Assembly: GCA_947460825.1 (NCBI GenBank) | Contig: CANHHA010000001.1 | Coordinates: 1-64,000, forward strand | DNA length: 64,000 bases | From: Flavobacteriales bacterium | GTDB lineage: Bacteria > Bacteroidota > Bacteroidia > Flavobacteriales_D > Crocinitomicaceae | Direction of reading: 5' to 3' | In this document: piece by piece, positions 19,077 through 31,043 of the stretch | Numbering within the stretch: the stretch's first letter is position 1 | Layout of the letters: the number at the start of each line of letters is the position of its first letter | Translations under genes and position numbers: made by a program | The notes under the pieces: generated by a model | Told to the model about the DNA's origin: nothing | Database searches by the model: none | The model's input: only the letters and a program-made list of their open reading frames with translations

Positions 19077-20338
19077 GCCTCAAAGGTAACTTTTAAATAG
19101 GAGGGAAGTGAAGGGTTCGGGGTAAATGCGCGATTCAAACTCACCCCTGGAATACCAATCAACTGATCATCAATGCACAGCACGGGCCAGTGAACGCGTT
19201 GAAAAGCCGGGATTCCATGGTCTTTCAATATGGCATTTACTGTTTTGGCGCTATGCATTCCCACGGGAACAAAGGTTTCCCTTAATTTTCCACGAAATAA
19301 CTTCAATTCACTCGTAACCTGATGTGGGTCTAGATAAAATGTTAAGGGGGTAAACTGAGCAGGTAAAGAATCTACTCGAGCAACCGTGAAAGAAAAATCA
19401 ATGCACGGTGTATCATCAATTAAGTAGAGCTTGTCCTTGAATTTTATTAGCTCTTGATAACCTAAGGGATTATGTGCTAAGTAAACGCGTTTATTGTTCT
19501 CTGCATCCGCAAGTTGCCTGATTGATGAAATAAATCGAGGCTCGATTTCTAGCAATTTAAAGGCTTCCACCAGTAACGTTTGGTCTTCTGCTAACTCCAT
19601 GATCGGAATAACCCCTTGATTTTTCCATTGGATAGCGAGTGCTTTTGCCTTTTCATAAACTTCAATATAGCTGTGATAACAAGTGTTTTGCAGCATCAGC
19701 ACCTGCTCTTTTATGGATGGATTGAGTTTCTCCAGCGCAGGAATCACATCCAAACGGATCGCATTGCGTTGGTATTTGGAATCCGCGTTGCTTTTATCTT
19801 CGCGCCAACTGATCCCATGTACCTGCGCGTAATCGATGATTTCCGACTTGGAAATATTCAAGAACGGACGTAAAATCCCTCCGCGGAGCTCATGCATTCC
19901 GGCCAACCCAGCCAAGCCACTGCTTCTGAATAAATGCAAGAAAAAAGTTTCTATTTGATCGTCTTGATGGTGGGCAGTAACGATTAAAATATCCGGAGCA
20001 TCACCCACGAATTCCTTAAAAAACTGGTAGCGGATGGTTCTGGCCTCTTGTTGTAAATTTCCGCCCTCAAGCGTTAATTGTTCTCCTAAATCATGCGTTC
20101 GTTCATAACATGGAATGTGATGCAGCACACATAATTCCCGGATCATTCGTGCATCGGCCTCACTGTCCTCCCCGCGTAATTTATAATTAACATGGGCCAC
20201 GGAAAAAGGCAGTTGATGCGCCAGAAAGAAATGAAACAATACCATGGAATCTACGCCTGCGCTACACGCAAGAATGTACTGGGATGCAGGATACTTCGAT
20301 ATGATTTCGTGTACCTTATTCATCTGATTTAACGTCAA
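19070..20338 (-). CDS. tilS: tRNA(Ile)-lysidine synthase
   Basis: ILACSAGVDSMVLFHFF PP-loop, VAHVNYKLRGEDSEADARMIREL, TAHHQDDQIETFFLHLFRSSGLAGLAGM. Confidence 0.95.
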   Translation of the reverse strand: MTLNQMNKVHEIISKYPASQYILACSAGVDSMVLFHFFLAHQLPFSVAHVNYKLRGEDSEADARMIRELCVLHHIPCYERTHDLGEQLTLEGGNLQQEARTIRYQFFKEFVGDAPDILIVTAHHQDDQIETFFLHLFRSSGLAGLAGMHELRGGILRPFLNISKSEIIDYAQVHGISWREDKSNADSKYQRNAIRLDVIPALEKLNPSIKEQVLMLQNTCYHSYIEVYEKAKALAIQWKNQGVIPIMELAEDQTLLVEAFKLLEIEPRFISSIRQLADAENNKRVYLAHNPLGYQELIKFKDKLYLIDDTPCIDFSFTVARVDSLPAQFTPLTFYLDPHQVTSELKLFRGKLRETFVPVGMHSAKTVNAILKDHGIPAFQRVHWPVLCIDDQLIGIPGVSLNRAFTPNPSLPSYLKVTFEAC

Positions 20339-21503
20339 TCAATCGCCCGATTTTTAAGAAGCATTCCTCATACTCTTGTTGAGGATCTGCGCCTATGGTA
20401 ATTGCACCTCCTACACTACAACTCAAATAGTTTTCACTAGGGTAGTAGGCTAGGGATCGAATCACCACGTTAAAGTCAAAATCTCCACCCGGTTTAAAAT
20501 AACCAAGACTTCCAGAATAAATTTCGCGGTGAGCATCCTCAAATTGGTCCATAAACCTCACCGCATTTTGCTTGGGAGCCCCTGTCATGGAACCCATTGG
20601 GAATGTAGCACGAAGAATATCCGAAAATGTAGTGGTTGGTTTCAGTGTACAGGAAACGGTAGAAATCATTTGATGCACGGTTTTAAACGTATACAAGCCA
20701 AACAGCTCATCGACTTTTACGCTGCCTGTTTCCGCAATCTTTGAAAGATCATTGCGCACCAAATCAACAATCATGACATTTTCAGCGCGTTCTTTCTTGG
20801 AATTTATTAAGCCTTGCTTTGCTGCTTCGTCAGCGAGGCAGTCGTTCATTCTAGGAGCCGTGCCTTTAATGGGTTGTGACTTTAAGATGTCCCCCTCTTT
20901 TTGCATATATCGCTCCGGACTGCCGCATGCAAGCCAAAGATTATCCGCAATAAATAATCCGGAAAATGGAGCTTCCGTTCGCTGATTCACTAGGTTGTAT
21001 AAACCGTGAGGAGAGGAAAGCGTAATGTGCTCTAAGAAATATTCTTGACAATAATTGGTTTCATAAAGATCTCCACGCTGAATAAGTCGTTTGATTTCAT
21101 TTACCTGATGAAGGTATTTTTCTTTGGGTGTGCGAGCATTAAACGGTGCTAAATCTGGTGCTGAGCTATGCGTTAACGTTTCGATAAATTCATGCACCAA
21201 GGCGATATCATTTCCTTGAACTAAGGAGATTTTTTTCTGATTAATTTCCGCTACAACCGAGGGAACCCAAAAATAGGCGAGGGGTAGGCGCAGATTATCC
21301 TTGCTAGGTGCTTGATCTACATGCTGCTTAAGTTCGTATGAAAGGTATCCAAAAACATAGGTGTCTTGATGTTCGGAAAGAAACGCATCTAAGGCAGGGA
21401 GTTGTGTCTGGCTCGATAGTGTAAAGGACGCTCCATCACCGATGCCTAGCACCGCCGTTCCATCGTTAGAATTTAAATAGCAAGTTGGAATTTTATTACT
21501 CAT
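20316..21503 (-). CDS. pabB: Chorismate-binding enzyme, aminodeoxychorismate synthase component I-like
   Basis: YETNYCQEY, PIKGTAPR, NVMIVDLVRNDLSKIAETGSV, FPMGSMTGAPKQNAVRFMDQFED, REIYSGSLGYF. Confidence 0.88.
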   Translation of the reverse strand: MSNKIPTCYLNSNDGTAVLGIGDGASFTLSSQTQLPALDAFLSEHQDTYVFGYLSYELKQHVDQAPSKDNLRLPLAYFWVPSVVAEINQKKISLVQGNDIALVHEFIETLTHSSAPDLAPFNARTPKEKYLHQVNEIKRLIQRGDLYETNYCQEYFLEHITLSSPHGLYNLVNQRTEAPFSGLFIADNLWLACGSPERYMQKEGDILKSQPIKGTAPRMNDCLADEAAKQGLINSKKERAENVMIVDLVRNDLSKIAETGSVKVDELFGLYTFKTVHQMISTVSCTLKPTTTFSDILRATFPMGSMTGAPKQNAVRFMDQFEDAHREIYSGSLGYFKPGGDFDFNVVIRSLAYYPSENYLSCSVGGAITIGADPQQEYEECFLKIGRLIDVKSDE

Positions 21504-21506
21504 AGG

Positions 21507-23600
21507 TTAAAAGGGCAGGAGCTTGTCGAGTGGAACTGAAATTTTCATGTTATTCACAAGTAGGTGAGCCTTGGACTTTTCAATGGATTCAATGATCCCT
21601 ACTTGCTTGGTTCCGACCATTCGTGCTTTTTCTCCTACCATAAACACAATGGGGGCAGGACTGTTCTCGGTTTTTTTCTTTACCGGAATCGGTTTTTTCA
21701 CGGTTGGCTTAACCGTAGATTTCAAAAAGAACGCTCGGATTTCCTCCATCAATGCCTCATTTTCCTTGCGCTTACGGGGACTTGGATTAAAGCGATTGAG
21801 GTATTTCTCCATGCGCTGTCCGAGTTGAGTCCATTTAGCTTGTTCATCGGATTGAGTTCCGAGTACTTTGGTTTTACGCGCATAGAAATCCGCTTGTTCA
21901 CGAACTTTAAGCAGTTCTTCCGCCATGGCATCCTGGGCATTTTTATGCTCTTGAATCATTTTTTGCAAGTAGCGCTTTTCTTGTTGTAGGGTGGATAGCA
22001 ATTCATTAAAGCGTTTGGTTTCCACCGAAAGCCGTTGTTTAGCCGCTTTCAGTATTTCAGAAGAGATTCCGTTGATGCTGGCCACTTCAAAGGTGAAGGA
22101 ACTACCAGGCATTCCTAATTCCAATTGATATAAAGGTTTTAAGGATTTAAGATCGAATTTCATAGCACCATTAACCGCTTGAGCCATTTCGCTCGCCTTG
22201 AATTTTATTGCTGCATAATGGGTGGTAATGATCGCAAAACAACCTTTCTCGTAAAGTCGCTCAAAGAAAATCTCTGCCAAGGCGCCCCCTAATTCCGGGT
22301 CGGATCCCGTCCCAAACTCGTCTAAGAGCAGAAAGGTATTTGGATTACTTTGCTCCAAAAATAACTTCATGCGTTGAAGCCGGTAAGAATAGGTACTTAA
22401 TTCATTTTCAATAGATTGATTGTCGCCAATATCTGAATATAATTGTTCGAAAAAGCAAGCCTTCGAGTCTGGATGAACTGGGATGAGTAAGCCCGCTTGC
22501 AACATGCATTGCAACAAACCGAAGGTTTTCATGGTAAGGCTTTTTCCACCGGCATTTGGACCGGAAATTACGAGCATGCGGTGCGTTTGATCTAAAGAAA
22601 ATTCTTGCGGGATGGTCGGCTTACCTTGGGCTTGATTGTTTTGACGCAAAATCGGGTGATAGGCACATGACCAATGCATGGATTTTTCCTTGGAGAGTGC
22701 GGGAAGTGTCGCTTCCATGTGAAAGGCCAGTCTTGCTTTAGCGTTAATCACATCAAAACTCACCAATGCCGTTTGATACGCTTGAATCAAGGGTAAGTGA
22801 ATCCTGAATTGAGCTGTGAGTGCTTTTAAAATGCGATAAATCTCTCTTTTTTCATCGTCGAACAGACAGGATAATTCGTGGTTAAGTTCTTGATTTACTT
22901 TAGGTTCGATGTACGTAAGGCTGCCGGTTTTACTCGCCCCCAAAATGGTACCAGGAACCCTTCGTTTAAAGCCTGATTGTACCGTTAATACCCGTCGGTC
23001 ATCAATAAAAGACTCGTATGTCTCTCCGAGTAGGCCATCTTTAACAAGTTTACGCATTTCTCGTTCGAAATTACGATTGATTTTTTGACGTATAATCTTT
23101 ATCTCTTGACGAATTTTTGCTAATTCCGGGGTCGCATCATCCTTAATATTCTTGGTTTGTTTAACGTCGATGATTTTGGTGATTCGATCTACTAATTCAT
23201 CGGTATGGTAACAGTCTTGGAAGACCTGCACAAGAGCGTGAAACGAGGCAGCATGCTCAAAGAATTTAAGGTAGGCATTCACCAGGTTACTCGCATCATG
23301 AATTCGAATGAACCCTTCTAGGCTAAGCACGGCATCTTCAATGCCTAAGAATTTAAGTTCGACGAGAAGTTCCTCAAACTCCAACGTTGGAAACGTTCTT
23401 TTTTGAAGAATAATATCGAGACGTTCTTTAGTTTGATTTAACTGATGGATAAGTGATTTAAATCGATTGCTTGGACTTAGCTTGATGAGTTGGTCTACGG
23501 CTGAATTAGAAACGGCAAATCCACTTAAGTGAGAGAGCACGTCAGTGAACTGCAATTCTTTTAAGGTTTGATTATCCGTAAATGCAAGGGCTTTGTGCAT
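21507..23600 (-). CDS. MutS2-like DNA mismatch-repair family ATPase without a recognisable C-terminal Smr domain
   Basis: VISGPNAGGKSLTMKTFGLLQCM, LLLDEFGTGSDPELGGALAEIF, ITTHYAAIKFKA; C-terminus ends shortly after a KOW-like segment (ARMVGTKQVGIIESIEKSKAHLLVNNMKISVPLDKLLPF). Confidence 0.88.
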   Translation of the reverse strand: MHKALAFTDNQTLKELQFTDVLSHLSGFAVSNSAVDQLIKLSPSNRFKSLIHQLNQTKERLDIILQKRTFPTLEFEELLVELKFLGIEDAVLSLEGFIRIHDASNLVNAYLKFFEHAASFHALVQVFQDCYHTDELVDRITKIIDVKQTKNIKDDATPELAKIRQEIKIIRQKINRNFEREMRKLVKDGLLGETYESFIDDRRVLTVQSGFKRRVPGTILGASKTGSLTYIEPKVNQELNHELSCLFDDEKREIYRILKALTAQFRIHLPLIQAYQTALVSFDVINAKARLAFHMEATLPALSKEKSMHWSCAYHPILRQNNQAQGKPTIPQEFSLDQTHRMLVISGPNAGGKSLTMKTFGLLQCMLQAGLLIPVHPDSKACFFEQLYSDIGDNQSIENELSTYSYRLQRMKLFLEQSNPNTFLLLDEFGTGSDPELGGALAEIFFERLYEKGCFAIITTHYAAIKFKASEMAQAVNGAMKFDLKSLKPLYQLELGMPGSSFTFEVASINGISSEILKAAKQRLSVETKRFNELLSTLQQEKRYLQKMIQEHKNAQDAMAEELLKVREQADFYARKTKVLGTQSDEQAKWTQLGQRMEKYLNRFNPSPRKRKENEALMEEIRAFFLKSTVKPTVKKPIPVKKKTENSPAPIVFMVGEKARMVGTKQVGIIESIEKSKAHLLVNNMKISVPLDKLLPF

Positions 23601-23604
23601 GGTA

Positions 23605-23612
23605 CAAAATTA
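23605..23612 (-). promoter_or_regulatory. Putative -7 element (TAATTTTG), 4 nt upstream of mutS2-like ATG
   Basis: Exact match to TAnnTTTG on the minus strand. Confidence 0.5.
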
Positions 23613-23724
23613 CTTTTTATTTAAATGCCACATTGTACTATAATTAATATTATGTTAAATAGGATAGTGGGATATGTAAGTATCTTTTATCGCTACTTCG
23701 ATTGGAATCCATTAGTATTTGAGA

Positions 23725-24867
23725 TTACTCCTTTATTACTTTAACCATCGCATCTCCCACTTGCAGGAGATAAATGTTCGGTGATAATGAGTTGATATCT
23801 ATGATTGTTAACCCATGTACTGCAGTTCCTGAACGCACTAAGGATCCTAAGGATGAAAAAAGCTGATACGATGTTGCCACGAGATTCGATGAAATGGATA
23901 ATACTTGGCTGCATGGATTCGGGCTAACCATTAACGTTGGCGTGTGTACTTCTTCCGCAATACTAGCGCCGTTACAACCGATTAATCCATTGAGTGTATA
24001 ATTTCTAAGGAAGTTCCAAATTTCTTTTGTTGCCTTGAAATCCAAGTTGGTTCCAGCAAGCACAATCGAACTTCCTGGCCAGGTATGCCCTCCATCAATC
24101 ACTTTATAGTGAACCACCTCGCTACAGTTATCACCATTTTCGTAGGTATATTTCTCAACGGTACTTCCGTCGTTTACATTGATGTTGGGTACATTTTCGA
24201 TTATGGGTGACGGATTGCAATTGTTCAATGAAACCCAATAATCCAAGACATTTTCCACAGAAGCTGCAAAACCTGCTATGCCAACGTAGGGTACTGTTGC
24301 ATCGTTTGTACCGTGTATTTGAATAACGGGCATGCTATGTGTCGAGTTACAGGCATTAATCATGGCAGGAGTCATTGACCCAGTAATCGACCCTATTGCA
24401 GCTATTCTTGCACTTAGTGTACAAGCCAAGTAAAGACTCATAAAGCCACCGTTAGACATACCCACGGAATATATTCGCGATTGATCAATGGAGTAGCTTG
24501 AGGAAATCGAATCGATTAACGCTTCCGTAAAACCCACATCATCTGCTGAGCTCCCACCCCATCCAACGTTAAAGTGTGTGTTTCCATTGACATCTAAGGT
24601 GCCCTGCGGATGAACGATGATCATGTTCGCGGTATCGGCTATTGGTCTAAAATCTCCATAAATAAGTTGTTGACTTGCATTACTGGTATACCCATGAAAA
24701 TTAAATAACAACGGAACTGCTGTGCTTGCAGAATAGATTGCTGGAACATACAAAATGTATGAACGGAGCATTCCATTGTGGGTTATGGTGCCATTAATGG
24801 TTTGTTGGGCATACGTATATGCATTGAAAGAAACTAATAAAAGAAATAAGTATAATGTGTTTTTCAT
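23725..24867 (-). CDS. PHB depolymerase/LpqC-like esterase with T9SS sorting domain
   Basis: MKNTLYLFLLLVSFNAYTYAQ signal peptide; RSYILYVPAIYSASTAVPLLFNFHGYTSNA; YSVGMSNGGFMSLYLAC; IQIHGTNDATVPY; C-terminal MVSPNPCSQVLSISSN...NIYLLQVGDAMVKVIKE. ORF track extends further upstream, but the signal peptide supports a start at 24867. Confidence 0.85.
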   Translation of the reverse strand: MKNTLYLFLLLVSFNAYTYAQQTINGTITHNGMLRSYILYVPAIYSASTAVPLLFNFHGYTSNASQQLIYGDFRPIADTANMIIVHPQGTLDVNGNTHFNVGWGGSSADDVGFTEALIDSISSSYSIDQSRIYSVGMSNGGFMSLYLACTLSARIAAIGSITGSMTPAMINACNSTHSMPVIQIHGTNDATVPYVGIAGFAASVENVLDYWVSLNNCNPSPIIENVPNINVNDGSTVEKYTYENGDNCSEVVHYKVIDGGHTWPGSSIVLAGTNLDFKATKEIWNFLRNYTLNGLIGCNGASIAEEVHTPTLMVSPNPCSQVLSISSNLVATSYQLFSSLGSLVRSGTAVHGLTIIDINSLSPNIYLLQVGDAMVKVIKE

Positions 24868-24962
24868 GGCGTAGAAAATTAGTTTAAGCCTAATTGATGC
24901 AATCTTAATTATTCGATTTTTCTTTATTGTCAAAGTTAAGCAAGTTTTAATTCGCAGAATTG

Positions 24963-24970
24963 TAATTTTG
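24963..24970 (+). promoter_or_regulatory. Putative -7 element (TAATTTTG) upstream of gamma-carbonic-anhydrase-like gene
   Basis: Exact TAnnTTTG match 42 nt upstream of ATG; no convincing -33 TTG found. Confidence 0.35.
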
Positions 24971-25012
24971 TAAAACGGTGAATTTGAATTAAACAATTAC
25001 ACAAACAAACGC

Positions 25013-25606
25013 ATGGCTACTTATTCTTTTGAGGGTTTTATTCCCGTGGTCGATCCCTCCAGTTACATTCATGATACTGCTTCTGTTATTGGAGATGTTA
25101 TCATTGGTAAAGATTGTTACGTGGGTCCTGGCGCGGTAATTCGTGGAGATTGGGGACGAATTACCCTTGAAGACGGCTGTAACGTGCAAGAAAACTGTGT
25201 GGTTCATATGTTCCCGGGAAAACACATCACCTTCGAATCGGGAGCTCACATCGGTCACGGCGCGGTGGTTCATGGAGCTACGTTGAAATCCAACTGTCTT
25301 ATAGGAATGAATGCCGTAGTCATGGATGGTGCAATCGTAGGAAAAAACTCCATCGTTGGTGCCTTGAGTTTTGTTAAAGCCGAAGAAATTATTCCCGACA
25401 ATCATCTATACGCTGGGAATCCAGGAAGAATAATAAAAGAAATCTCTGCAGACATGATCGCATGGAAGACCGAAGGAACGGCCTTGTATCAATCCTTACC
25501 TGCGTTATGTCATGCCTCCCTCCTACCGGTTCCCCCCTTACCCGCTGTAGAGGACAATCGTCCTTCGCATGAAATGGTGTATAAGACGTGGAAAACCCGT
25601 CAATAG
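25013..25606 (+). CDS. Gamma-carbonic anhydrase / PaaY-like hexapeptide-repeat protein
   Basis: Left-handed beta-helix hexapeptide repeats (GDVIIGKDCYVGPGAVIRGDWGRITLEDGCNVQENCVVHMFPG...HIGHGAVVHGATLKSNCLIGMNAVVMDGAIVG). Confidence 0.9.
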   Translation: MATYSFEGFIPVVDPSSYIHDTASVIGDVIIGKDCYVGPGAVIRGDWGRITLEDGCNVQENCVVHMFPGKHITFESGAHIGHGAVVHGATLKSNCLIGMNAVVMDGAIVGKNSIVGALSFVKAEEIIPDNHLYAGNPGRIIKEISADMIAWKTEGTALYQSLPALCHASLLPVPPLPAVEDNRPSHEMVYKTWKTRQ

Positions 25607-27280
<1,674 letters not shown>

Positions 27281-27281
27281 T

Positions 27282-29126
27282 ATGATGGATAGAAATACAA
27301 CAATCGGGTTAATTCTCATAGGCTTACTGTTAACCTTATTTACGGTTATAAATCAACCGAGTAAAGAAGATATTGCCAAAGCTAAAAAGGAACAAACCCT
27401 CAAAGAGAAATCTCAAGACAAAACAAATTCAGTCAACAAAATTGCTAAAAAGGGATCAATCAATCCGGAGGTTAATCAACAGAACCAACCCAAGCAAGTT
27501 CTTACCAAAAAACAAGATGCCAAAGCCAAGAAGGTAAACTTGGAGAATGAACACCTAACCGTAGTATTTAATTCTGAAGGGGCAAATGTAGAGGCAGTTT
27601 ATCTCAAGAAATTTAGATCTTATGATAATTTTACTCAGAAGAAATCTGAGTCGCTTTGTTTATTTAAATCGGAAGATGCCCAAAATTTCATCGTGATTCC
27701 GGGAGTTCTGAGTACTAAATCTCTAATTTTTGAGCTTAACGAAAATCCAAAAGTTGATGGTGTTGAGTTCTCTTACACCCTTGGTAAAAAACGAATAGAA
27801 GTAAATTACTCCATTAAAGACGACTATCGCCTGTCTTACGACTTAAAGCTTGAAGGCTTCACCCCCTTGGAAATGGACAAGGTACGCTTGAAATGGGCCA
27901 TGAACTTCCGGAGAACAGAACGAAAGCTAAAAGAGCAACGACGAATCACTACGGTGTGTTTTGAGCAAACGAATGATGGATTGGACTATTTAAGTGAAAC
28001 CTCTGATGACTATTCAGAAGCAACCGATGACATTGAATGGGTCGCTTATAAGCAAAGTTATTTTTCTGCTATACTTCATCCAGAGCAAGGGTTTCGTAAA
28101 GAAGACGGGAGATTTAATATTAAGAATTTTGGTGAGGGAAACAAGCGTGAGTTCACCAACATCAAGGCGATGACAACCGTACTTGCTCCTAATTTCGAGC
28201 AAAACAAAGCCTCATTTACTTGGTATTTTGGACCCAACGACTACAACCTCATGAACAGTTATGGGGAAGGATATGACGATATTCTAAATTACGGGTGGGG
28301 TCTATTTAGATGGATTAATCTTTATGCTGTTCAACCCATTTTTAACCTCCTCGTAGGAAACGGTATAGGGGCAGGTATCGCTATTTTACTTCTCACCTTG
28401 ATTCTTAAGTTGATTTTAATGCCAATTCAGTGGAAGATGTTCGTCTCATCGGTGAAAATGCGGATACTTAAACCACAGGTGGATGAGCTAACAAAAAAAT
28501 ACCCAGATCAATCGGATGCCATGAAAAAGCAATCCGAAATGATGGCGCTTTATAAAGAATCCGGTGCAAGTCCGCTTGCTGGGTGTGTACCAATGCTTAT
28601 TCAGATGCCAATTCTACTCGCCGTTTTCCGTTTCTTTCCCGCGGCTTTTGAATTGCGTCAGCAAGACTTTTTATGGGCCGAAGATCTTTCGTCCTATGAT
28701 TCCATTTGGGACTTTGGAGTTAATTTATGGCCCTACGGAGACCACATGAGCTTATTCACGCTACTGATGTCGGCAACAACCCTGGTATATACCTATTTGA
28801 ATAGTGGTAATATGCAGCAACCAACCCAGCCGGGAATGCCCGACATGAAGGTCATGATGTATATTTTTCCGATTCTAATGATTTTCTTTTTCAATGATTA
28901 CTCGGCTGGATTAAGTTACTACTACTTTATTTCAACCCTGTTTTCTATTTTATTGATGATCGCCATCAAGCGCTTTTTCGTAAATGAGGAAAAACTTAAA
29001 GTTAAAATGTTGGCGAAGCAAGCGAAATCCGAAGGAGCGCCTAAGAAGAAATCTAAATTCCAAGAACGCTTAGAGGAAATGCAACGCAAATCCATTGAAA
29101 TGCAAAAAAATAACAAGAAAAAGTAA
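27282..29126 (+). CDS. yidC: Membrane protein insertase YidC
   Basis: Periplasmic domain followed by [69 protein letters not shown]. Confidence 0.96.
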   Translation: MMDRNTTIGLILIGLLLTLFTVINQPSKEDIAKAKKEQTLKEKSQDKTNSVNKIAKKGSINPEVNQQNQPKQVLTKKQDAKAKKVNLENEHLTVVFNSEGANVEAVYLKKFRSYDNFTQKKSESLCLFKSEDAQNFIVIPGVLSTKSLIFELNENPKVDGVEFSYTLGKKRIEVNYSIKDDYRLSYDLKLEGFTPLEMDKVRLKWAMNFRRTERKLKEQRRITTVCFEQTNDGLDYLSETSDDYSEATDDIEWVAYKQSYFSAILHPEQGFRKEDGRFNIKNFGEGNKREFTNIKAMTTVLAPNFEQNKASFTWYFGPNDYNLMNSYGEGYDDILNYGWGLFRWINLYAVQPIFNLLVGNGIGAGIAILLLTLILKLILMPIQWKMFVSSVKMRILKPQVDELTKKYPDQSDAMKKQSEMMALYKESGASPLAGCVPMLIQMPILLAVFRFFPAAFELRQQDFLWAEDLSSYDSIWDFGVNLWPYGDHMSLFTLLMSATTLVYTYLNSGNMQQPTQPGMPDMKVMMYIFPILMIFFFNDYSAGLSYYYFISTLFSILLMIAIKRFFVNEEKLKVKMLAKQAKSEGAPKKKSKFQERLEEMQRKSIEMQKNNKKK

Positions 29127-29127
29127 T

Positions 29128-29784
29128 ATGAAGTTTTTTATCGATACGGCAAATCTCGCTGAAATACGTGAAGCCAATGACATGGGAATCTTAGATGGTG
29201 TTACCACGAATCCCTCTTTAATGGCCAAAGAAGGAATTACCGGTGCAAATAATATTTTGAATCACTATGTTCAAATTTGTAACATTGTAGATGGACCTGT
29301 AAGCGCTGAAGTGATTGCCACCGACTATGAAGGCATGGTGCGCGAAGGGGAAGCCTTGGCTGAATTACATCCGAACATCGTCGTTAAAATCCCAATGATC
29401 ACAGAAGGGATTAAAGCAATAAAATACTTTTCACAAAAAGGAATTCCAACCAACTGCACCCTGATTTTCTCTGCCGGACAAGCTTTGCTGGCTGCAAAAG
29501 CAGGCGCCACATTTATTTCTCCGTTTTTAGGACGCTTAGATGACGTCTCCACCGATGGATTAAGCTTAATTCAACAAATCCGTACGATTTACGATAATTA
29601 TGATTTTGGTACCGAAATCCTGGCGGCCTCTATTCGTCACCCCATGCACATCATTCATTGCGCGAGCATTGGTGCAGATGTAATGACTGGACCCTTAAGT
29701 GCAATTAAAGCGCTGGCAAAGCACCCCTTGACCGACATTGGTTTACAGCAGTTTTTGGCTGACCATGCCAAAGGGAATAAATAA
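29128..29784 (+). CDS. fsa: Fructose-6-phosphate aldolase / transaldolase-like protein
   Basis: [70 protein letters not shown] at 29128 chosen over the longer ORF. Confidence 0.94.
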   Translation: MKFFIDTANLAEIREANDMGILDGVTTNPSLMAKEGITGANNILNHYVQICNIVDGPVSAEVIATDYEGMVREGEALAELHPNIVVKIPMITEGIKAIKYFSQKGIPTNCTLIFSAGQALLAAKAGATFISPFLGRLDDVSTDGLSLIQQIRTIYDNYDFGTEILAASIRHPMHIIHCASIGADVMTGPLSAIKALAKHPLTDIGLQQFLADHAKGNK

Positions 29785-30248
29785 TGCTTTCCAAAGAAGA
29801 ACGCCGACAGTATAATCAGCTTTTTTGGGATGGGTTCAAAAAGGAAATGCGCAGACATAACACGCAGCATCGAAGAGCGATTAATTGGCTGAAATACCCC
29901 ACGGACATAAAGCATGTTTACTTAAGACTGCATTGCGACAATACTGGGGCTTATCTTAATTTTGATGTTCAGTTCAAAGATGAAGGCATTCGCGAAATTT
30001 TCTGGGAACAGTTAACTGAGCTTAAGCAAGTAATGGAAAATGCCACGGGAGACCAAGGCCATTGGTTAAAAAATCAAACCGCAGACGAAGGCTTTGTGTT
30101 TGATCGCATCCAATGGGAAAACCACGGGGTAAATTATTATACACAAGAGGATTGGCCCGAAATTTATCAATTCCTTAAGGAACGGCTCCTTGCATTTGAC
30201 TGCTTTTATCAAGAATTTAAAGAGGTGCTCATTCTTTTACTAGATTAA
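29784..30248 (+). CDS. DUF4268-like protein
   Basis: Compact ORF, start overlaps upstream stop; FWDGFKKEMRRHNTQHRRAINWLKYPTDIKHVYLRL...; family recalled from memory. Confidence 0.65.
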   Translation: MLSKEERRQYNQLFWDGFKKEMRRHNTQHRRAINWLKYPTDIKHVYLRLHCDNTGAYLNFDVQFKDEGIREIFWEQLTELKQVMENATGDQGHWLKNQTADEGFVFDRIQWENHGVNYYTQEDWPEIYQFLKERLLAFDCFYQEFKEVLILLLD

Positions 30249-30251
30249 ACT

Positions 30252-30259
30252 TACCTTTG
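30252..30259 (+). promoter_or_regulatory. Putative -7 element (TACCTTTG), 4 nt upstream of ATG
   Basis: Exact TAnnTTTG match. Confidence 0.45.
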
Positions 30260-30263
30260 CATC

Positions 30264-31043
30264 ATGCGTATATATTTGTTTTCGATTCTTTTTTTAAGTT
30301 TTATTTCTTTCGGTCAAGGCACCGTGATTTTTAATACAGACTTCCAACTCGGGATTCCTGTTAATTTCACCATGCTAGACCTCGACCAAAATACACCCAA
30401 TGCACTAGTTTCCGAATTTAATGCGGCATGGATTTCAACGATTGATCCTGAAAATGCATTAGATACCGTAGCTGCTGCTACTTCATTTTTTGAAAATGCA
30501 GATACGGCTAATCGATGGTTAATTACTCCCGGGATTCAACTCGGTTCCTTCGGGAATTACCTGAAATGGAATGCGAAATCCCAAGATGCGTCCTATCCAG
30601 ATAATTATTTAGTCTTACTTTCAACGACCGATAATCAAGCAAGTAGTTTTACCGATACGATCGCGTTTGTGACTGGAGAGAATTTCGAATGGACCTCACG
30701 GGAAGTAAATTTAACGGGACAAGGCTATGATAATGCGATGATTTATCTGGCCTTTGTGCTTCGAACCTTTGATGGTTTTAAATTGTATATTGATGACATT
30801 GAAGTTCGATCCATGGATAACACCAGCATTACGGAACTCAACTTGCCATTCTTAACCTGTTATCCCAATCCTGCTTCAAGTGTAATTCATTTGAACCAAA
30901 CAGCAAGTGTTCAGATATTTAGTCCTACCGGAGCTTTAATGTATTCTGGGACCGATTTAGAGATTTCTGTTCAATCCTTTGCTCCTGGAATTTATATCAT
31001 CAAATCAGAAGGATACTCCCCTACTCGTTTTATTAAAAACTGA
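30264..31043 (+). CDS. Cleaved-adhesin/choice-of-anchor J-type T9SS-sorted protein
   Basis: Signal peptide; WLITPGIQLGSFGNYLKWNAKSQDASYPDNYLVLLSTT; KLYIDDIEV; C-terminal CYPNPASSVIHLNQ...GIYIIKSEGYSPTRFIKN. Confidence 0.82.
   Translation: MRIYLFSILFLSFISFGQGTVIFNTDFQLGIPVNFTMLDLDQNTPNALVSEFNAAWISTIDPENALDTVAAATSFFENADTANRWLITPGIQLGSFGNYLKWNAKSQDASYPDNYLVLLSTTDNQASSFTDTIAFVTGENFEWTSREVNLTGQGYDNAMIYLAFVLRTFDGFKLYIDDIEVRSMDNTSITELNLPFLTCYPNPASSVIHLNQTASVQIFSPTGALMYSGTDLEISVQSFAPGIYIIKSEGYSPTRFIKN

Noticed and set aside
24868-24996. N-terminal extension of the esterase in the ORF track
   Set aside because: The signal peptide starts at the internal Met (24867); the extension reads through the AT-rich divergent promoter region.
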